From Kitasatospora purpeofusca (GTDB lineage Bacteria > Actinomycetota > Actinomycetes > Streptomycetales > Streptomycetaceae), in contig NZ_JODS01000014.1 of assembly GCF_000718025.1 (NCBI RefSeq), forward strand, positions 124,001-188,000: DNA of 64,000 nucleotides, written 5' to 3'. The notes under the pieces were generated by a model that saw only the letters and a program-made list of their open reading frames with translations, made no database searches and was not told where the DNA came from. Each line of letters opens with the position of its first letter. Positions within the stretch are counted from its first letter, which is position 1. The translations under genes and the position numbers were made by a program. Positions 24,435 through 33,290 of this stretch are shown in pieces.

Positions 24435-26354
24435 TCAGGCCTCGACGGTGGCGACGTCCAGCCGGGAGACCAGGGCGGTCACCTGGCGGGCGATGTCCGG
24501 GGCGGTGAGGCCGATCTCGGCGAGGATCTCCGGGCGCGAGGCGTGGTCCAGGAACTGCTGCGGGATGCCGAAGTCACGCAGCGGCAGGTCCACGTCCGCG
24601 TCCCGCAGCGCCTGGGCGATCGCCGCGCCGACACCGCCGACCCGGCCGTTGTCCTCGACCGTGACGACCACCCGGTGCTCGGCGGCCAGGCCGGGCAGCG
24701 CCGGGTCGACCGGCTTGACCCAGCGCGGGTCCACCACGGTGGAGCTGATGCCCTGGGCGGCCAGCAGGTCGGCCACCTCCAGGCACATCGGGGCGAGCGC
24801 GCCGACCGAGACGATCAGCACATCGGCCCGGCGGCCGTCCTCGGCCCCGCCGAGGGAGTCGGGCACGGCGGCACGCAGGACGTCCATGCCGCCGACCGTG
24901 CCGACCGCGGGGACGGCCTCGCCGACCGAGCCCTTGGAGTAGCGGACCACGGTCGGGGCGTCCTTGACCTCGACGGCCTCGCGCAGCTGGGCGCGGACCT
25001 GGTCGGCGTCGCGCGGGGCGGCGAGCCGCAGGCCGGGGACGACCTGGAGGATCGACATGTCCCACATGCCGTTGTGCGAGGCGCCGTCGGTGCCGGTGAC
25101 GCCGGAGCGGTCCAGCACGAAGGTGACGCCCAGCTTGTGCAGGGCGACGTCCATCAGCACCTGGTCGAAGGCGCGGTTGAGGAAGGTCGCGTAGACCGCG
25201 AAGACCGGGTGCAGTCCGCCGGTGGCCAGGCCGGCCGCGCTGGTGACGGCGTGCTGCTCGGCGATGCCCACGTCGAAGATCCGGTCCGGGAAGGCCTCCG
25301 CGAACGGGGCCAGGCCCACCGGGTGGAGCATCGCGGCGGTGATGCCGACGATGTCCTCGCGCTCGTGGCCGAGCGCCACCATCTCCTCGGCGAAGACCGA
25401 GGTCCAGTCCTTGCCGGAGCTCTTGATCGGCAGGCCGGTCTCCGGGTGGATGACGCCGACCGCGTGGAAGCGGTCCTCGTCGTTGTTCTCGGCGGCGTGG
25501 TAGCCGCGGCCCTTCTCGGTCAGGCAGTGCACGATCACCGGGCCGCCGAAGCCGCGCGCCTTGGTGAGCGCGGACTCCAGGGCGGTGAGGTCGTGGCCGT
25601 CGATCGGGCCGATGTACTTGAGGCCGAGGTCCTCGAACATGCCCTGCGGGGCGATGAAGTCCTTCAGGCCCTTCTTGGCGCCGTGCAGGGTCTCGAAGAG
25701 CTGCTGGCCGACCACCGGGGTGCGCTGCAGCGCGTCCTTGCCCCAGGACAGGAAGCGCTCGTAGCCCTGGGTGGTGCGCAGGGTCGCGAGGTGGTTGGCG
25801 AGGCCGCCGATGGTCGGCGAGTAGGAGCGCTCGTTGTCGTTGACGACGATGACCAGCGGGCGGTCCTCGGCGTCGGCGATGTTGTTGAGCGCCTCCCAGG
25901 CCATGCCGCCGGTGAGCGCGCCGTCGCCGATCACGGCGACCACCGGGTCGTGCTTGCCCAGCAGCTGGTTGGCCTTGGCCAGGCCGTCGGCGTAGGAGAG
26001 CACGGTGGAGGCGTGCGAGTTCTCGATCACGTCGTGCTCGGACTCGGCGCGCGAGGGGTAGCCGGACAGGCCGCCCTTCGTCCGCAGCCCCGAGAAGTCC
26101 TGGCGGCCGGTGAGCAGCTTGTGGACGTAGCTCTGGTGGCCGGTGTCGAAGAGGATGCGGTCGCGCGGGGAGTCGAACACCTTGTGCAGCGCGATGGTGA
26201 GCTCCACCACGCCGAGGTTCGGGCCCAGGTGGCCGCCCGTCTTGGAGACCTCGGTCACCAGGAAGGTCCGGATCTCCTGGGCCAGTGCGGCCAGCTGTCC
26301 GGGCGTGAGCCGGTCGAGATCGCGCGGTCCCCGAATGCGGGTCAGCAGGGCCAC
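24435..26354 (-). CDS. dxs: 1-deoxy-D-xylulose-5-phosphate synthase
   Basis: Dxs is the thiamine-diphosphate enzyme that condenses pyruvate and glyceraldehyde-3-phosphate, the first step of the MEP isoprenoid pathway. The 639-aa protein shows LGPNLGVVELTIALHKVFDSPRDRILFDTGHQSYVHKLLTGR, the TPP motif GDGALTGGMAWEALNNIADAEDRPLVIVVNDN and the transketolase pyrimidine region VDVAIAEQHAVTSAAGLATGG-like (here FDVGIAEQHAVTSAAGLATGG), with the Glu that activates TPP. The GTG at 26354 follows GAGGAGGAACGG. Housekeeping gene; the upstream ROK gene runs in the same direction 202 nt away. Confidence 0.96.
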   Translation of the reverse strand: MALLTRIRGPRDLDRLTPGQLAALAQEIRTFLVTEVSKTGGHLGPNLGVVELTIALHKVFDSPRDRILFDTGHQSYVHKLLTGRQDFSGLRTKGGLSGYPSRAESEHDVIENSHASTVLSYADGLAKANQLLGKHDPVVAVIGDGALTGGMAWEALNNIADAEDRPLVIVVNDNERSYSPTIGGLANHLATLRTTQGYERFLSWGKDALQRTPVVGQQLFETLHGAKKGLKDFIAPQGMFEDLGLKYIGPIDGHDLTALESALTKARGFGGPVIVHCLTEKGRGYHAAENNDEDRFHAVGVIHPETGLPIKSSGKDWTSVFAEEMVALGHEREDIVGITAAMLHPVGLAPFAEAFPDRIFDVGIAEQHAVTSAAGLATGGLHPVFAVYATFLNRAFDQVLMDVALHKLGVTFVLDRSGVTGTDGASHNGMWDMSILQVVPGLRLAAPRDADQVRAQLREAVEVKDAPTVVRYSKGSVGEAVPAVGTVGGMDVLRAAVPDSLGGAEDGRRADVLIVSVGALAPMCLEVADLLAAQGISSTVVDPRWVKPVDPALPGLAAEHRVVVTVEDNGRVGGVGAAIAQALRDADVDLPLRDFGIPQQFLDHASRPEILAEIGLTAPDIARQVTALVSRLDVATVEA

Positions 26355-26556
26355 CCGTTCCTCCTCGTTCGTGTTCGCGGACCGGAGGTCCGACGGGCGT
26401 CGCTGCCCGGTGTCGACCGGTCGAGTCTAATGTCCGCCCACCGGACGCCGGGCGGGGCGTCCGGTGCCGACGGCCGGTACGCGCCAGTCACCTCGGCGGT
26501 CACCCTTTCGAGTGAACGTGGAAAACCGGCGTGTCGTTGCACCCGGCCGGGGCGGC

Positions 26557-27741
26557 TCAGGGACGGGCGACGGCGAGCGCGCTGGAGTCCCCCGCCTCGC
26601 TCATGACCAGGGCGAGCGCGCCCAGGACCTCGGCCCGGCCGCCCAGGGTACCGGGGACCACCGACAGCTGGCGGGCGGCGCTGGGGATCGCGTAGCGGGC
26701 CACCGAGTCGCGGATCGGCGCGAGCACCAGCTCGCCGGCGTCCGCGAGGTCGCCGCCGAGGATCACCCGGCGCGGGTTGAGCAGGTTGCAGAGGGTGGCC
26801 ACACCGGTGCCGATCTGCCGGCCCGCGTCGGCGATCACCCGGCGGCAGCCGAGGTCGCCCTGGTGGGCCAGCTCCACCACCCGGGTCAGGCTGAGTTCGG
26901 GGCCGAGGGTCGGGGTGAGCAGGTTCAGCAGGTAGCGGGAGCCGACGAAGGTCTCCAGGCAGCCCCGGTTGCCGCAGCGGCAGACCGGGCCGGCCTCGTC
27001 CAGGGTGATGTGGCCGATCTCGCCCGCGGTGCCGCCCGGGCCCCGGTAGATCTGCCCGTTGACCACCAGGCCCGCGCCGACGCCGCTGGCCACCTTGATG
27101 TAGGCGAGGTCGCTCAGGCCCCGGCCGGCGCCCCAGACCAGCTCGCCGAGGGCGCCGAGGTTGGCGTCGTTGTCGACGTGCACCGGCATGCCGAGGCGCT
27201 CGGCCAGCTCGCGGCCGGGGGCGATGCCGGTCCAGCCGGGCAGGATCGCGGTGGAGCCCAGCGCCCCGGTCTCCACGTCGATCGGGCCGGGCACGCCCAG
27301 GCCCACGCCGATCACCTTGTCCGGACGGAAGCCGGCCTCCGCGAGCAGCCGCTCGACCAGGGCCTCGGCCCGGTCGAAGCCCTGCGCGGCCGAGACGTCG
27401 ACGTCCATCGGGGCGCTCTCCTCGGCGAGGACCCGGTGGGCGAGGTTGCCGACCGCGACCCGCAGGTGGGTGTGGCCGAAATCGATCCCCACCACGATGC
27501 CCGCGTCACCGCTGAGCGAGACGCTGCGGGCGCGCCGTCCGCCGGAGGAGGTGTCGGCCACCACGACGGTGCCGCTCTCCTTCAGTTCTCGGACGATGTT
27601 GGACACCGTGGCCGCCGAGAGTCCGGTCCCGCGGGCGATCTCGGCCTGGGTCAGCGAGCCGGCCATCCGCACCGCGCGGAGGACTCGTTCCAGGTTGGCC
27701 CGGTGCAGCGAGGACTGCGAGCCCGGAGTGTCCGTCGACAT
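26557..27741 (-). CDS. ROK-family transcriptional regulator (Rok7B7-like)
   Basis: This 394-aa ROK regulator has an N-terminal winged helix-turn-helix (LTQAEIARGTGLSAATVSNIVRELKESGTVVV, residues ~28-60) and a sugar-kinase fold. The fold keeps the ATP/sugar motif GIDFGHTHLRVAVGN, the loop VDNDANLGALGELVWGAGRG and an intact zinc motif in GHITLDEAGPVCRCGNRGCLETFVG (Cys-x-Cys-x4-Cys). ATG 27741 follows GGGAGGG. Its place just upstream of dxs resembles the S. coelicolor rok7B7 neighbourhood as I remember it, where the regulator affects carbon control and antibiotics. Its orthology is not proven here. Confidence 0.82.
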   Translation of the reverse strand: MSTDTPGSQSSLHRANLERVLRAVRMAGSLTQAEIARGTGLSAATVSNIVRELKESGTVVVADTSSGGRRARSVSLSGDAGIVVGIDFGHTHLRVAVGNLAHRVLAEESAPMDVDVSAAQGFDRAEALVERLLAEAGFRPDKVIGVGLGVPGPIDVETGALGSTAILPGWTGIAPGRELAERLGMPVHVDNDANLGALGELVWGAGRGLSDLAYIKVASGVGAGLVVNGQIYRGPGGTAGEIGHITLDEAGPVCRCGNRGCLETFVGSRYLLNLLTPTLGPELSLTRVVELAHQGDLGCRRVIADAGRQIGTGVATLCNLLNPRRVILGGDLADAGELVLAPIRDSVARYAIPSAARQLSVVPGTLGGRAEVLGALALVMSEAGDSSALAVARP

Positions 27742-27806
27742 GATCCACCCTCCCAAGGGGGCCGGGGACCCCTCCGCCGGGTGTCCCCTTTCAACTCCTG
27801 AAGCCT

Positions 27807-27998
27807 AGGGCCTGTCTCCTGGATTTTGTCGGGCAAGGTCGCGGCGGTGGGGTGCGTGCATCGCAAGGCGGAGGAGGGAGCCACTGCGGTGGGGGCACCT
27901 CCCGGCCGAAGGCTGGGGGCCATTGGCGACCGACGACAACGCGGCGAGGTGCGTGCCCCACCGCCGCGACCCCGGCAAGGATCCAGGAGACAGGCCCT
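27807..27998. mobile_element. MITE-like palindromic element (192 bp)
   Basis: Perfect 18-bp terminal inverted repeats begin AGGGCCTGTCTCC and end with the complement (27807-27824, 27981-27998). Inside them a further ~35-bp imperfect inverted repeat (…GGTCGCGGCGGTGGGG…) extends the symmetry. No coding sequence of its own is seen. The ends resemble those of actinobacterial IS5-type elements, so it may be a non-autonomous derivative. A clear target duplication was not found. A partial copy of the terminus (GGCCTGTCCCCAGG) follows at about 28001-28014. Confidence 0.65.
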
Positions 27999-28271
27999 GA
28001 GGCCTGTCCCCAGGTGAAGGCACGGGGGAGAGTGGGCGAAGGGCCGGTGAGGGAGAAGAAGCCGCCAAGGGGGCGCGAACGGGCCCGCGGAGCGGTCCCG
28101 GCCCAGGTCGGCGGGGCGGGCCGGGAGCTGACAGCGCCGCAGGTCGGCGCGGGGGCGGCCGTGAGCCCGGGTTCCGGCGCAGGTGCGAAAACCGGCCCCC
28201 CGTACGATGGTGCCCAATCTCACCCGTCCCGGCGGCCGCGGATGCGCGCCGCTCCCGGGACGATTCCAGAC

Positions 28272-30167
28272 ATGACGGGGCATCAGATGGCAGGGGACAA
28301 CCCTACACCGGGGGCTGGCGAAGCTTCCGGCGGCGGTCCGGACAACCGGGGCGTCTCGCTCGGACGCCCGGCGGGCGGCGTCGACCCGGCGGCCGTGGCC
28401 GACCAGCAGACACAGCTCGACGGGGCCGCGGTCCCCGGCCAGGCCGCACCGCCGGCCCCGGCCGCGCCGCCCGCACCGCCGGCCGGGGCGCCGGGGGCCG
28501 CCGGGGCCTACGCCTACGCGCCCACCGCCCCCGCCTTCCCCTCCCAGGGCCCGGCGGGCGCCCCGCCGCAGGCCCCGCCGGTGGGCCCGTACGACCCCTC
28601 CCCCGGCCAGCCGCAGTTCGGCGCCCCGGCCGCGGGCCAGCAGTACGGGTACACCGCCCCGCCCGCCGACGGCGGCGCGGCCGGCTACGGCTACCCGCAG
28701 CAGGCGGGCGGCTACGGCTACCCGGGCGCCCCGGCGCCCGTCGCCCCGCCGAAGCGCAACCCGGTGATGGTCTGGGGCGGCATCATCGGCGGTGTGCTGG
28801 CGATCGCCATCGTCGCCGCGCTGATCGTGCTGTTCACCGACGACAACAAGAAGAAGGACGACCAGCCGACCGCCTCCGGCGGCACCACCGGCCAGGTCAC
28901 CGGCGGGCCCAGCGGGGACGCCACCGCCACCGGCGGCACGGTCACCGCGCCGGCCACCGGCGGCGCCACCGGCGGCACGGGCGGCGGTGGCGGCGGCAAG
29001 GCCGGCGCCTACAACCCGGCCTGGGCGGCCGACAAGCCGGCCAGCTCGGTCAGCGGCTCGACCCGGATGCTCGCCATCTGGGGCGCCGAGAAGGTCGCGG
29101 TGCGCGCCGACACCACCGGCATCCGCGCCGTCAACACCTCGGACGGCAAGGAGGCCTGGAACATCCCGGTGCCCTCCGGCGCCAAGGAGTTCTGCTCCGC
29201 CTCGTACAGCGCCAACTCCAAGCACGTCGCCGCGATCGCGCTGAACACCGGTGACAGCGACTGCTCCACCATCGCCGCGGTCGACCTCACCACCGGCAAG
29301 CTGAGCTGGACCGTCAAGGTCGGGCAGAGCCGGATGTCCTCCCCCACCCTGACCGTCACCGACAAGGTGGTCGGCATCGGCGCCAACACGGCCGCCGCGG
29401 TCAACATCGCCGACGGCTCCGCGGCCTGGTCGTTCCAGCCGCGCGAGAAGGACTGCAGCGTCTACGGCACCGTCGCCGGCGCCCAGATCGTGGTCACCGA
29501 CCGCTGCTACGGCCTCAACACCACCGTCAAGTCGCAGCTGGTGATCGTCGAGACGGACAGCGGCAAGGTCACCTCGCCCGCGCCGATCACCCTGGCCGGC
29601 ACCATCGAGCGGGTCGACAAGGTGCTCTCCGAGCAGCCGCTCGTGGTCTCGATGTCCAGCGGCCCGAACGGCGACTACGTGCTGCCGTTCGACAAGACCA
29701 ACAAGGCCGGCACCCAGATGCCCGTCAAGGAGCCCGGCTACGACAGCCTGCGGCTCAGCGGCCTGGGCGACGCCATCACCCAGAGCGTGGTCAGCGGCAG
29801 CACCCTGTACGTGCAGACCAACCCGACCAAGCCCGCGGTGAACGCCTACGACCTGAACACCGGCAAGCGGCTCTGGTCGACCGACGGCAAGGCCAAGGAC
29901 GGCCTGCGGCTGGTCTCCGGCACCGACAAGGACGGCAAGGTCCGGGTCATCATGGACATGGGCTACGGCACCGACGCCAAGCTGGCCTCGCTCGCCCCCG
30001 CCGACGGCGCCGTCAGCGAGCTCGGCACCATCGCGCTCGGCAAGGACTCCTCCTCCTTCAGCATCAGCCTGAGCAGCAACGAGTTCGTGCTGAACTCGGA
30101 CGGCGCGCTGTACGGGTTCTCCCGCAGCAGCATCGACGCTCCGGTGTTCAAGTTCGTCAAGAAGTAG
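28272..30167 (+). CDS. Membrane-anchored PQQ-like beta-propeller protein
   Basis: The protein has about 631 aa in three parts. A Pro/Ala/Gly/Tyr-rich cytoplasmic region of ~155 residues has repeated GYGYP elements. One transmembrane helix follows (NPVMVWGGIIGGVLAIAIVAALIVLF). The extracellular part has a Gly/Thr linker leading into a beta-propeller of PQQ-like blades (AVNTSDGKEAWNIPVP, AVDLTTGKLSWTVKVG, AVNIADGSAAWSFQP, AYDLNTGKRLWSTDG). Such proteins are common beside Streptomyces serine/threonine-kinase-type signalling proteins, but no kinase is next to it here. ATG 28272 was chosen over ATG 28242 and 28287. It ends at a strong hairpin. Ligand and role are unknown. Confidence 0.75.
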   Translation: MTGHQMAGDNPTPGAGEASGGGPDNRGVSLGRPAGGVDPAAVADQQTQLDGAAVPGQAAPPAPAAPPAPPAGAPGAAGAYAYAPTAPAFPSQGPAGAPPQAPPVGPYDPSPGQPQFGAPAAGQQYGYTAPPADGGAAGYGYPQQAGGYGYPGAPAPVAPPKRNPVMVWGGIIGGVLAIAIVAALIVLFTDDNKKKDDQPTASGGTTGQVTGGPSGDATATGGTVTAPATGGATGGTGGGGGGKAGAYNPAWAADKPASSVSGSTRMLAIWGAEKVAVRADTTGIRAVNTSDGKEAWNIPVPSGAKEFCSASYSANSKHVAAIALNTGDSDCSTIAAVDLTTGKLSWTVKVGQSRMSSPTLTVTDKVVGIGANTAAAVNIADGSAAWSFQPREKDCSVYGTVAGAQIVVTDRCYGLNTTVKSQLVIVETDSGKVTSPAPITLAGTIERVDKVLSEQPLVVSMSSGPNGDYVLPFDKTNKAGTQMPVKEPGYDSLRLSGLGDAITQSVVSGSTLYVQTNPTKPAVNAYDLNTGKRLWSTDGKAKDGLRLVSGTDKDGKVRVIMDMGYGTDAKLASLAPADGAVSELGTIALGKDSSSFSISLSSNEFVLNSDGALYGFSRSSIDAPVFKFVKK

Positions 30168-30176
30168 CGGCACCCC

Positions 30177-30221
30177 CGGGCGGGGTGGTGCGGGCCCGAC
30201 CGGCCCGTACCACCCCGCCCG
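30177..30221 (+). terminator. Hairpin terminator, 20-bp stem
   Basis: Arms 30177-30196 and 30202-30221 pair over 20 positions with one wobble and a 5-nt loop, 10 nt after the beta-propeller gene stop. Confidence 0.88.
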
Positions 30222-30306
30222 CGGCGTACCCGGGGAGTATTCCTCCGGCACCCGCGGGCGGACATGGCAGGATGCCAGGCATCAGCCCGACAAAGGAGTC
30301 CTGCGA

Positions 30307-32886
30307 GTGCCCGGCACCAACCTGACCCGTGACGAGGCCCGCACCCGGGCCGACCTCCTGCACGTGGACGCGTACGAGATCGAGCTCGACCTGAGCTCGG
30401 CCCGAGAGGGGGGCACGTTCCGGTCCACGACCGTGGTCCGGTTCACCGCCACCACCCCGGGCGCGGCCACCTTCATCGACCTGGTCGCCCCGAGCGTCGA
30501 GGAGATCGTCCTCAACGGCGTGCGGCTCGACAACAGCGCCTTCGCCGACAGCCGGATCGCGCTGCCGGACCTCGCCGCCGAGAACGAGCTGCGGGTGGTC
30601 GCCGACTGCGCCTACACCAACACCGGTGAGGGCCTGCACCTGTTCGTCGACCCGGTCGACGGCGAGACCTACCTGTACACCCAGTTCGAGGTGCCGGACG
30701 CCCGCCGGGTCTTCGCCTCCTTCGAGCAGCCCGACCTCAAGGCCGCGTTCGCCTTCACCGTGACCGCGCCCGCCCACTGGGTCGTGGTCTCCAACTCGCC
30801 CACCCCCCAGCCCGAGGGCGAGGGCGACACCCGGGTCTGGCGGTTCGCGCCGACCGGCCGGATCTCCTCGTACATCACCGCGCTCGTCGCCGGCCCCTAC
30901 GTCGGGGTCTTCGACAGCTACGAGAACGGCGAGCAGAAGGTGCCGCTGGGCATCTACTGCCGGCCCTCGCTGCGCGAGTTCCTCGACCCCGAGGCGATCT
31001 TCGAGGTCACCAAGCAGGGCTTCGACTACTTCCAGGAGAAGTTCGACTTCCCCTACCCGTTCGCCAAGTACGACCAGCTGTTCGTGCCGGAGTTCAACGC
31101 CGGCGCGATGGAGAACGCGGGCGCCGTCACCCTGCGCGACCAGTACGTGTTCCGGTCCAAGGTGACCGACGCCGCGTACGAGGCCCGCGCCGCGACGATC
31201 CTGCACGAGCTCGCCCACATGTGGTTCGGCGACCTCGTCACCATGGAGTGGTGGAACGACCTCTGGCTGAACGAGTCGTTCGCCACCTACGCCGAGGCGG
31301 TCTGCCAGGCCGAGGCGCCCGGCTCCCGGTGGCCCAACTCCTGGACCACCTTCGCCAACCAGATGAAGACCTGGGCGTACCGGCAGGACCAGCTGCCGTC
31401 CACCCACCCGATCATGGCCGAGATCAACGACCTGGAGGACGTCCAGGTCAACTTCGACGGCATCACCTACGCCAAGGGCGCCTCGGTGCTCAAGCAGCTG
31501 GTGGCCTACGTCGGCCAGGACGCCTTCTTCGAGGGCGTGCGCGCCTACTTCAAGCAGCACGCCTGGGGCAACACCCGGCTCGGCGACCTGCTCGGCGCAC
31601 TGGAGAAGGCCAGCGGCCGCGACCTCAAGTCCTGGTCCGCCGCCTGGCTGGAGACCGCCGGCATCAATGTGCTGCGCCCCGCGGTGACCCTCAACACGGA
31701 CGGCGAGATCGAGTCCTTCGCCGTGCTGCAGACCGCCCCGGCGCTCCCCGCCGGCGCCAAGGGCGAGGCCGTGCTGCGCCCGCACCGGATCGCCGTCGGC
31801 CTGTACGAGCTCAACGACGGCGCGCTGGTGCGCACCGACCGGATCGAGCTGGACGTCAACGGCCCGCGCACCGAGGTGCCGGAGCTGGTCGGCCGCCACC
31901 GCCCCGCGGTGATCCTGCTCAACGACGACGACCTCACCTACGCCAAGGTCCGCCTCGACGAGGACTCGCTGGCCGTCGTCACCGAGAACCTCGGCGGCTT
32001 CACCGAGGCGCTGCCGCGCGCGCTGTGCTGGGCCTCCGCCTGGGACATGACCCGCGACGGCGAGCTGGCCGCCCGCGACTACCTGACCCTCGCCCTCTCC
32101 GGCCTGCCCCGGGAGAGCGACATCGGTGTCGTCCAGTCGGTGCAGCGCCAGGTCAAGCTCGCGCTCGACGTCTACGCCGACCCGGACTGGCGCGAGCAGG
32201 GCCTGGCCCGCTGGGCCGAGGCCGCCGAGCAGGCGCTGCGCGACGCCGAGCCGGGCAGCGACCACCAGCTGGCCTGGGCCCGGGTGCTCGGCTCCGTCGC
32301 CCGGACCGACGGTCAGCTCGACCTGCTGGCCGGGCTGCTGGACGGCGGCACCGTGATCCCCGGCCTGGCCGTGGACACCGAGCTGCGCTGGGTCCTGCTG
32401 GGCCGCCTCGCCGCGACCGGCCGGGCCGACGAGGCCGCGATCGGGGCCGAGCTCGCCCGCGACAACACCGCGGCCGGCCAGGAGCACGCGGCCAGCTGCC
32501 GGGCGTCCCGCCCGACGGCCGAGGCCAAGGCGGCGGCCTGGGCCTCCGTGGTGGACTCGGACGAGCTCACCAACTACGTGCAGGCGGCGGTGATCGGCGG
32601 CTTCCAGCAGGCCGACCAGCGCGAGCTGCTGGCGCCGTACTCGGAGAAGTACTTCGCCGCGGTGAAGGACGTCTGGGAGAGCCGCAGCCACGAGATCTCG
32701 CAGCAGATCATCACCGGCCTGTACCCGGCGCTGCTGGTCGAGCAGGGCACCCTGGACGCCACCGACGCCTGGCTGACCGCCGCGGAGCCGGCGCCGGCGC
32801 TGCGCCGTCAGATCGTCGAGGCGCGGGCCGGCGTGGAGCGGGCGCTCAAGGCGCAGGCCGTCGACCGGGCGGCCGGGGAGCGCTGA
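30307..32886 (+). CDS. pepN: Aminopeptidase N
   Basis: This M1-family zinc aminopeptidase (859 aa) trims N-terminal residues from cytoplasmic peptides. The exopeptidase motif GAMENAGAVTLRDQY lies near residue 270. The zinc site HELAHMWFGDLVTMEWWNDLWLNESFATY (HExxH-x18-E) is at about 305-330, and the catalytic Tyr region YVGQDAFFEGVRAYFKQHAWGN follows. The C-terminal helical ERAP-like domain is complete. The GTG at 30307 follows AAAGGAGTCCTGCGA. It is followed by a terminator and by a small membrane-protein gene on the other strand. Confidence 0.96.
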   Translation: MPGTNLTRDEARTRADLLHVDAYEIELDLSSAREGGTFRSTTVVRFTATTPGAATFIDLVAPSVEEIVLNGVRLDNSAFADSRIALPDLAAENELRVVADCAYTNTGEGLHLFVDPVDGETYLYTQFEVPDARRVFASFEQPDLKAAFAFTVTAPAHWVVVSNSPTPQPEGEGDTRVWRFAPTGRISSYITALVAGPYVGVFDSYENGEQKVPLGIYCRPSLREFLDPEAIFEVTKQGFDYFQEKFDFPYPFAKYDQLFVPEFNAGAMENAGAVTLRDQYVFRSKVTDAAYEARAATILHELAHMWFGDLVTMEWWNDLWLNESFATYAEAVCQAEAPGSRWPNSWTTFANQMKTWAYRQDQLPSTHPIMAEINDLEDVQVNFDGITYAKGASVLKQLVAYVGQDAFFEGVRAYFKQHAWGNTRLGDLLGALEKASGRDLKSWSAAWLETAGINVLRPAVTLNTDGEIESFAVLQTAPALPAGAKGEAVLRPHRIAVGLYELNDGALVRTDRIELDVNGPRTEVPELVGRHRPAVILLNDDDLTYAKVRLDEDSLAVVTENLGGFTEALPRALCWASAWDMTRDGELAARDYLTLALSGLPRESDIGVVQSVQRQVKLALDVYADPDWREQGLARWAEAAEQALRDAEPGSDHQLAWARVLGSVARTDGQLDLLAGLLDGGTVIPGLAVDTELRWVLLGRLAATGRADEAAIGAELARDNTAAGQEHAASCRASRPTAEAKAAAWASVVDSDELTNYVQAAVIGGFQQADQRELLAPYSEKYFAAVKDVWESRSHEISQQIITGLYPALLVEQGTLDATDAWLTAAEPAPALRRQIVEARAGVERALKAQAVDRAAGER

Positions 32887-32966
32887 CACCGGCGGGGTGC
32901 GTCCCCCTCCCGCGCGGAGGAGGGACGCGCCCCGCACCGGGTCGCGCCTCTCGCGGAACGGGAACG

Positions 32967-33005
32967 CCCGAGGGGGCGCCGGACATCGTCCGGCGCCCCC
33001 TCGGG
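32967..33005. terminator. Terminator, 18-bp perfect stem
   Basis: Arms 32967-32984 and 32988-33005 are perfectly complementary with a 3-nt loop between convergent pepN and the small membrane-protein gene. Confidence 0.9.
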
Positions 33006-33039
33006 GTCTGTGCTGGGCTCCGTGGTGGAGGGCCCTCGG

Positions 33040-33270
33040 CTACTTCTTCTTGTCCTTGTTGCCGTACGGCATCGCGGCCAGGCCGCCGATGATCACGAAG
33101 GCCGCGATCGGGAGCAGCACGTACAGGCCGAGGGTCTGGGCGACGCTCAGGCCGCTACCCGGGTCGTCGCCGTCGTCCCGGGTGAGGGCCATGGCGGGCG
33201 ACGACAGCAGCATCATCAGCGTGACCGTTGCGGTGACCGCGCCGGCTCGCAAAGCGTTCCTCTTGTCCAC
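33040..33270 (-). CDS. Small exported membrane protein
   Basis: This 76-residue protein has a likely signal peptide (KRNALRAGAVTATVTLMMLLSSPAMALT; AMA-like cleavage near residue 27). A short acidic linker (RDDGDDPGSG) follows, then one transmembrane helix (LGLYVLLPIAAFVIIGGLAAM) and a lysine-rich cytoplasmic end (GNKDKKK). The expected topology is a tiny outside-facing N-terminus with the tail inside. The GTG start follows a modest ribosome binding site. I recall similar small proteins next to pepN in Streptomyces, but the function is not known. Confidence 0.72.
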   Translation of the reverse strand: MDKRNALRAGAVTATVTLMMLLSSPAMALTRDDGDDPGSGLSVAQTLGLYVLLPIAAFVIIGGLAAMPYGNKDKKK

Positions 33271-33290
33271 GGTGCCAACTTACCCGTGAC

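Noticed and set aside
30157..32937. Long minus-strand open frame across pepN
   Set aside because: Pure antisense shadow; pepN motifs lie on the plus strand with a ribosome binding site.
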